From contig OY735213.1 in the NCBI GenBank assembly GCA_963457665.1, forward strand, positions 55,930,293-55,994,292: a stretch of DNA of 64,000 nt, given 5' to 3'. Shown here piece by piece: positions 58,012 to 64,000 of this stretch. The position numbers were made by a program, and so were the translations under genes. How positions within the stretch are numbered: the stretch's first letter is position 1; every line of letters begins with the position of its first letter. The notes below the pieces were generated by a model. The model was not told the origin of the DNA. It made no database searches and was given only the letters and a program-made list of their open reading frames with translations. The stretch comes from Thysanoteuthis rhombus. Taxonomy: Eukaryota > Mollusca > Cephalopoda > Oegopsida > Thysanoteuthidae.

Positions 58012-58063
58012 ACTCCAGCTTTACAAACTATCATTAGAAACAATTAGTTTGTAAAGCTGGAGT
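58012..58063. repeat. Perfect 18-bp hairpin
   Basis: actccagctttacaaact (58012-58029) and agtttgtaaagctggagt (58046-58063) are exact inverses around a 16-base loop. Short outer phrases ttatacc and gtatacc are similar but lie in direct orientation. It is short for a small-RNA precursor; it could be the remnant of a miniature transposon. Confidence 0.6.
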
Positions 58064-59280
58064 ATACCTGTATTAAAAAGTAACAGAGACGTGATATTAA
58101 TCCTAGTTTGAAATAAATTTTTACTCCTCAGTTTTATCAAGGCAACGGTTTTCAGCACTCGATAATAAAACCTAAACCCTAAAAAGGCTAGGGTAAAATA
58201 TGGGAAGCAACTCTAAGCAAAGATATCATTCATAACCAATTACAATTGCTCTTATCAATGAATAACCCTCGTCTGACCCCCTAACTCTGACCCTAAATTA
58301 TTTAATTATTCACCACAAACCTTTTTTTAAATTATATCAGCTTTGCTTCTTATGATTGACAGTGACTGACAACAAAATGATTTGTAAGTTCTATATTGAA
58401 TTACCTATTTATCTCCTCAAGCACTGATTGAGATGGGTTGGGGGAACTTGGTAAATGGTAAAGCTGTATCTAGGATTTATGCTCAGGGATCACGGAGGAA
58501 TCCATCAGAGTTAGGGTGGCCAGTCATCCAGTTTTATGCTAGACAATCTGGCTTTTTTTTGAGTCTGACTAAAAATCTTATATAAATTACCTTGAAAGGT
58601 CTACCACTCAATTAGCTCACAGACCCCCAATAATACTTTTGTGGAACTGCTGGTCTAAAGTGTTCTCCTTTTTGAAAATTTAGAAATGGCCACCATTCAG
58701 GGATGAGTGGAATGTATCTCTGCAGCTGGCAGTTCCAGGGCACTGTTATCCACCATGGGTAATTTTTTCAAATTTGACCGATGTCAGGGTCATTTAAGAC
58801 ATACCCCCCATACATCCTCATCTCTACAATAATCCACAAGTACTTGACCTTTCGATTCATTTTAATTTTCAGTAAGAGGGTACATCAAGTTCCCCTCACC
58901 AATAACCATTTTTTAAATCAATCCAATTGTGAATATCATGAGTGTTTATGTGTGTGAATATATTAATCTGCCTCAACATGAACAGATTTGATACTCTTAA
59001 GTTGTTTTGAAATTCGGGAATGAAATATTTTCGTTATCACGTGTATTTTATCTTTAACTAGGATAGTACCCATCAAAAATGAAAGAATTATTTATGTACA
59101 GATCAGCACTCAGAGTATCTGTGCACCCTGCCTAGGATCAGTATAGAGTCTGTACGTACGCTCATTGAAAAGTGTTACAGCCCCCCCCATTGTTATCTGC
59201 ATTTTCAAATTCTTGTTGCCTGGCTACAATTTACATCACATTGATTGCTTAGTAATGTCTAACGTTAAAACATCATCAAG
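58064..59280. other. No recognised feature
   Basis: Contains cctaaaccctaaaaaggctagg near 58180, split here as cctaaaccctaa plus aaaggctagg, which is not a telomere repeat. No gene or family is recognised. Confidence 0.4.

Positions 59281-59282
<2 letters not shown>

Positions 59283-59323
<41 letters not shown>
59283..59323. repeat. (AC)20 microsatellite
   Basis: Pure AC dinucleotide tract. Confidence 0.95.
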
Positions 59324-59325
<2 letters not shown>

Positions 59326-59585
59326 ACATAAATATATGGATACATATTGCATTTTTAAAAAATCTTTTTAGTTGCTTTTAATCAAAACTTCTTTAACTAG
59401 TCCATTCTCTGGCAGTCAAATTACATTGTGGTAATTTGGAATAATATAGCGTCTCTAGATGAAACAAACTCTCTCCCCATACCATAGAGCTCCCCTTTCA
59501 TGACTTTACCAAGGTAATCAACAATACAGCATGGAGTAGAGTTAGATGAAAGATGATTGCAGAAAGATGAGAACCTTATCTACTT

Positions 59586-59670
59586 ATGACAGCTTTGGAA
59601 GCTTAATTGGTTGAGGCATCACGCATGAGAGATAAGTTTGTGAGGTATGGGATGCAGTTTTGAATCTCAT
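59586..59670 (+). mobile_element. tRNA-like SINE head
   Basis: aagcttaattggttgaggca (A-box-like) is followed 45 bases later by gcagttttgaatctcatgg (B-box-like). It lies inside the left arm of the long inverted repeat. Confidence 0.5.
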
Positions 59671-59736
59671 GGCTTGGCTAAAAATATTGTAATAAAAAGA
59701 TGAAAAAATTAGCAAAAATTAATAAGAATAAAAACA

Positions 59737-60004
59737 AACTACAGATTCTTCTCTCTTTGCTCATCTTTGTGTGTCTCCAGGCACTCATGGTCACATTTAT
59801 GTAGCTACAACCTTGAAAAAGTCTACATGAATACTCCACTGGGCACCATCTAGAAACATTTTCTTTGTTTCTTCAAAGAAATACATTTTGGGAGTCTCTA
59901 TGGTCATTTTGCCCTAATCTTAAGGCTGATATTTTTTTAAAGATAATTAATTCTGGTAGAAGTGCTGACTCCAATGATTCATATATCCGAGATCTGGAGA
60001 TACA
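59737..60004 (-). repeat. Family C repeat, minus strand, truncated
   Basis: acaaactacagattcttctct, ctccaggcactcatggtcac and tgactccaatgattcata match the family. The outer end past the 'actacag' motif is missing. It lies in the spacer of the long inverted repeat. Confidence 0.7.
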
Positions 60005-61089
60005 TATAACTAATTCTCTTGATTTTTAGTTGGACTCACTTGATAATCACAAAGAAGAGTGAAATAAATTTGTAAGGATTCCATAAATATAATATTGGAT
60101 GCTAATATGGTGCCATTGCCTATTGGAGCATGGTGTTATTCTATATAGTCAAGTCCTAACGGCTCAGGATTTGTCCTTAGACCCAAAGACCACACTAAAA
60201 TCTTGTTTAGAATTGATCAAGGAGATTAAGTGAACTTACTAGTCAGTTAATTTTGATTCCCCTCACCCCCTCCTTGCTCAAAATCTATAATGGCCCCTGC
60301 AATCTCAGGAAATAAAAACAGATTCTTCTGTGCTTGTTCAAGTACTTATTAACAATCCTTTTTCTAAAATATATAAATCATCTACATCCCATATCTCAAG
60401 AACTTATCTTTCGTGCATGATGCCTTAACCAATTAAGCTTCCAAAGCTGTCATAAGTGGATAGGATTCTCATCTCTTTGTTACCATCTTTATTTTGACCC
60501 TACACCATGCTGTAATGTTCAGTACCTTTGTGAAGACATGGTCTATGAAAGATGAGCTTTATAGTATGAGATGAGTTTGTTTCATCTAGATATTGTTTTC
60601 TGGTTGTTTTTATTTTCTTGAAGTGTTGTGAGTGTATGCATATCTGTGATTCAAAGCAGAAATGTTGCTGCACACAAAAAAATGATTGCAACTTAGAAGA
60701 GAAGCCATTCTTTAAAATTTATCAGCAATAAGAACAAAAAAGGCCTATGCAGCTCGTAAGTGCTGTATGGCATTTTTCATGGCTTGTCCAGATCACAAAC
60801 AACCCTTAAAGTTGTTTGAGAAGACATTACTCATAGCCTCCGAGTAAACATCCAAGATTTGCTGTGACATGGACCCATCATTGAATTACACAAAATATGG
60901 TTAATATTTCTTAGACCCTTAGTCATTGTTTGACATGAAAAGACCTTGAGTCTATGTATGTGTGTATTATGGCAGACCGTTGATATTTGATATTGTCAAG
61001 CTTCAGTCCAAGTCTGGAGTTGACTTTTGGTGCATTCTGTGACAACTCATAAAGGACACGTACCCACACCCTGTCAGATTTGAAAATTG

Positions 61090-61620
61090 GCTGGTCAAGT
61101 GAGTTTTTGCTCAAACCTTTTAAAAAAATTTATCCAGAGGTACAACCTCTAGAGTTCTATCTTGATTAGGATCAGTTATGAACTTGTAAAAATAAGATAT
61201 TTTCATTAAAATTTGAAATGGTGTTGTTACGAATTTAATATTTTTTTAATGATTTGTCTGAGAATGCACCTTTTGTTTTTCTACTCAAACAAGAATGAGA
61301 ACAATCTTTGCCAGATTTAAGGAAGTAAACTTTTCACTGCTTATCTGTGCAGTCACATTAAACCAAACCAATATGTTAAATTAATATTCCCCTTGTATGA
61401 TTTGAAACCATGACCAACTAATTGCTAGCCAGCTCTCTTATCAACTGAGCTAAATTGACAAATCTACAAAAATTTATGTTAGAAATATACAAGCATTTAT
61501 TTCATTCTAATAAATAAATACATTTATGAAATTAACATTTCTCTACTGTGATTTGAAATCACAGCCAAGGGTTTGGTGGTCAGCTCTCTCACTTACTTAA
61601 CCAATCTGACAAGAATTCAT
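61090..61620 (-). mobile_element. Family I repeat with two tRNA-like units, copy 1
   Basis: The minus strand carries two units about 155 bp apart. The first has ttagctcagttgataagag (A-box) and ggtttcaaatcatac (B-box). The second is decayed, with tgtgatttcaaatcac as its B box. The plus-strand flank (agttctatcttgattaggat) and body (cttttgtttttctactc) repeat at 63335-63995. The A-box is close to the tRNA consensus, so the unit derives from a tRNA, but the arms do not pair as a gene should. Confidence 0.65.
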
Positions 61621-61764
61621 TCATTATATATATTCAGAATGTTTTCCCAAAGAGTACAATCTCTACATTTTTAAATCAAAAGTGAACAAGTGCCTTCTCC
61701 AATGTTAGTCCTTTTAGTCTTCATTTTAAACATCTCATTTTATCACACACGAAAGCATGGCCAG

Positions 61765-61900
61765 TAGAATATAAAATGGCGAGATGAAGTACACAAGTTC
61801 AGAAAGTGTTGGCTCCACTACGTCCGCATAGAGAGGTCTACTCAATCCTGGGGAAGGTCTATATCCAACAATGGATAATAAAAGACTGATAATGATGATA
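61765..61900 (+). pseudogene. LINE C-terminal end on the plus strand
   Basis: WRDEVHKFRKCWLHYVRIE is readable, then a +1 frame gives SILGKVYIQQW. It is followed by stops and a short gataatgatgat tail. This is the same RWRDE...QQW ending as the minus-strand relics. Only about 45 codons remain. Confidence 0.75.
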
Positions 61901-62279
61901 CTATTTTAAGATGTTTATTCAAAAAATTTATTCGTACTATTCTAAATTCTGTAGCATAAATAACTCCCTTCTTACTAACTTTTTGATATGAAAAGTGTCT
62001 GGAAGGTTTTGCTAATGGTGACTGAAAAAAAAAAAAAACCAATACAGGAGTTTCTCAGTATAAGATTGTGATATAAGGTGGGTAGGTGGTGGGCCCCAAA
62101 ATTTTTGCATATATTATCGACTGCTTGTCCAGAAAAGCGTGAATAAAAACAATTTCATCAAAAGACTTACTTAACATGACTAAAATATTAGATTTCTTCT
62201 ACTTGCAATCAATTACCATATTACATGGTATTTTGCACAAAATTTCTTTGATTTTGTTCTTGAAATACCTTCATTCACC

Positions 62280-62445
62280 AGTGAACTTGTTTGGTAGTTA
62301 TAATCAACTCAATTCAATTCAAAGAATTTTCCGGACAATTGAATTCCTTGTGGTTTATATTATTCACCAGACGTTTCCGCCAATGCATTCTGCTGCCTTC
62401 TTCAGGGGAATTATCCAAATGTAATACTAGTGAACAAATTCTTTT
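62280..62445 (-). repeat. Family F repeat, copy 2
   Basis: The minus strand reads cctgaagaaggcagcagaat then gcattggcggaaacgtctgg (CTGAAGA at 62405-62399, GAAAC at 62377-62373). It matches 49490-49610 with better preservation of the GAAAC part. Confidence 0.6.
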
Positions 62446-63330
62446 TTCTTTTGTTTTTTAAATGAATTTCCTTGAAATTCTCTTTGTATTGTTTATGACT
62501 AGCTGATCATGTGATCAAATGTTCCATGACCCAGATGCTTAATATAAAGCTTCTCTACTGTAATGCAATACAGATAGCATTTTCCTCAGTTTCCCTAAGC
62601 AGCCTTATCTTTAAGCATTCTATGGTTCATTCACTGGTTAGAGGGAAAGGGAATCCGTGTCAGATTTTAATGAAATTACACTGAAAGAGAAAAAAGAAAT
62701 GGATACTTTTTCTTTGCCATTAAAAATCAGTCTTCCGCTTGATTTTTAGATTTGACTCTCTTTCAATAATGTATAGAGAGAAAGAGAGAGTTGGAATTCC
62801 TGAAAGACTCTTTACCCCCTGCCAAAACATCACAATCAATTTTCTTCCAAAAATACACACCTCTTGATTTTGTATAGTATGTAATTGATCGGATTTCTGA
62901 TTTATGTACTCCCCTATTAATTCTGAAACTAATTGAGGCTTCAAAAAGTAATTTGAATAAGTCTTGGAATTGAGGGGGTGTTGACATATTAGTTTTCTAA
63001 TGCTGATTACTTTTTCTTGTCTAATTGGTTTTCATGGAAATTTGTTTAAACTTAAAGGTCCCGATTTCAAGAAAACAAGAACATATTTAAATGCTGAACA
63101 TTATTCCTTTCCATAATTTCGTGTGGGACACATTTTCTTAGCTTCAAAATTTTTCCTAAGTCTTGTATAATGTATAACAGTTGATTTATCACACAAATAA
63201 TAAGGAGGCAAGTAAACTTCAAAGACACTTCTATGATTTCCCTAACATTGTTGAAAAATGGTGCTGGGAACTCTTGCATCAACATGATATATTATATTCT
63301 ATGTTACTTCCCTCCAGATTTTAATGAAAA
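62446..63330. other. No recognised feature
   Basis: Open frames up to 74 codons without motifs. No family member was recognised. Confidence 0.4.
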
Positions 63331-63334
63331 TCAT

Positions 63335-63995
63335 CATGTCATGTGAGTTTTTGCTCGAACCAGAATGTTTCTTTTTAGGGACATCATAGGACAAAGTGCA
63401 TTGAGGTAGTATTGAAAAGTTTGGTATTCTCTATCCGATAGTGCAAACCCCAGAGTTCTATCTTAATTAGGATTAAAGTTATGATTTTCTCCAAAATGTT
63501 GAAATTTGAGCAGGGGCGGGGGGGGGAGGGGGTTCATAGCCTGTTCACTAATTGGAGGTTTGAGCAAAAATTCACTTGGCATACCAATTTTCATTAGAAT
63601 TTGGGATTTACGAATTTCCTTTTTTTTTCTTTAATTTGTCAGCAAATGCTCTTTTTGTTTTTCCACTGTAATAAGAATGAAAATGATCCTCACCAAATCT
63701 AGAGAAGTAAAATCTTCACTGCATGTGTGTGACATCTTGTTAAACCATACTGATATGTAAAATTAATATATCCCCAACTGTGATTTGAAACCACAATCTA
63801 CTGATTGGTAGGCAGTTCTCTTACCGACTGAGTTAGATTGACAAATCTACAAAAGTTTGTTAGAAATACGTAAGAATTTATTTCATTCAAATAAATTGAT
63901 ACAATTATAAAATTGATATTTTCCTACCATAATTTGAAATCACAACCAAGTGTTTGGTAAGCCACTTCTGTTACTGACTGAACCAAATAGACAAA
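63335..63995 (-). mobile_element. Family I repeat with two tRNA-like units, copy 2
   Basis: It repeats the order of 61090-61620: plus-strand agttctatcttaattaggat, then cttttttgtttttccactg-like sequence, then two minus-strand tRNA-like units. The first has taactcagtcggtaagag (A-box) and gtggtttcaaatcacag (B-box). The second lies about 150 bp on and is weaker. The unit may continue beyond the window edge. The repeated pairing shows that the tandem arrangement predates dispersal. Confidence 0.65.
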
Positions 63996-64000
63996 TCTTG

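Larger units (their letters stand above)
59455..60599. repeat. Long inverted repeat, about 200-bp arms around 730 bp
   Basis: The left arm 59455-59654 and right arm 60386-60599 are reverse complements. Shared blocks are tagatgaaacaaactc, tacagcatgg, cttatgacagctttggaagc, ttaattggtt and aggcatcaygca. The left arm holds a tRNA-like unit that is partly lost on the right, and a family C copy sits in the spacer. It may be one SINE-bearing repeat inserted twice in opposite directions, or a foldback element. Confidence 0.75.

Noticed and set aside
58170..58200. Telomere-like words cctaaaccctaa
   Set aside because: There are only two irregular units and no tandem array.
61380..61460. Possible tRNA gene on the minus strand
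   Set aside because: The A and B boxes are good, but the acceptor and other stems do not pair and the unit recurs inside a dispersed repeat.
1..64000. CRISPR array or bacterial operon
   Set aside because: No regularly spaced identical repeats, no ribosome-binding-site-led gene runs, and the coding density is that of animal non-coding DNA.

Overview
The window reads as non-coding animal nuclear DNA: visibly AT-rich, with long microsatellites and dense diverged transposon relics. I found no intact protein-coding gene, rRNA, genuine tRNA or CRISPR array. Open frames longer than about 100 codons are either transposon relics or low-complexity accidents. The mix (an irritans-type mariner, a Tc1 relic, a Tigger-like relic, hAT-type deletion elements, tRNA-derived SINEs, LINE 3' ends with WAGH / DNRW / RWRDE motifs, and a Penelope-like retroelement with a GIY-YIG-type tail) points to an invertebrate metazoan. 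A mollusc, possibly a cephalopod, is my guess; the sequence does not prove it. The whole window could be intergenic DNA or a very large intron.

Layout. 0-14 kb: an internally deleted mariner with both terminal repeats (1863-2513), family B repeats, an 82-bp-arm inverted repeat with peptide-like conservation (7044-7221), SINEs, and three family A copies around a 300-bp pyrimidine tract. 14-26 kb: family C, K, J and D repeats, a Tc1 transposase relic (minus strand, about 19.3-19.65 kb) and a second broken mariner (about 25.05-25.25 kb). 26-38 kb: more A and C copies, a hAT-type element nested in an A copy with an 8-bp target duplication (33189-33612), its relative at 37148-37435, and a Tigger-like relic. 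38.5-41.6 kb: the most distinctive part, a Penelope-like C-terminal relic followed by a hammerhead-like motif, a piece of the family G arm and three foldback palindromes. 41.7-54.8 kb: several minus-strand LINE ends, another hAT-type element (46342-46552) and two large foldback elements of family G. 55-64 kb: simple repeats, a 200-bp-arm inverted repeat, and a repeated unit carrying paired tRNA-like boxes.

Families A (about 430 bp, some 17 copies), B, C (terminal inverted repeats), D, G and J were defined only by comparing copies inside this window. Some may have database names I cannot check. The main recurrent theme is a CTGANGA...GAAA signature, the hammerhead core consensus, inside several otherwise unlike repeats. 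It is strongest next to the Penelope relic.
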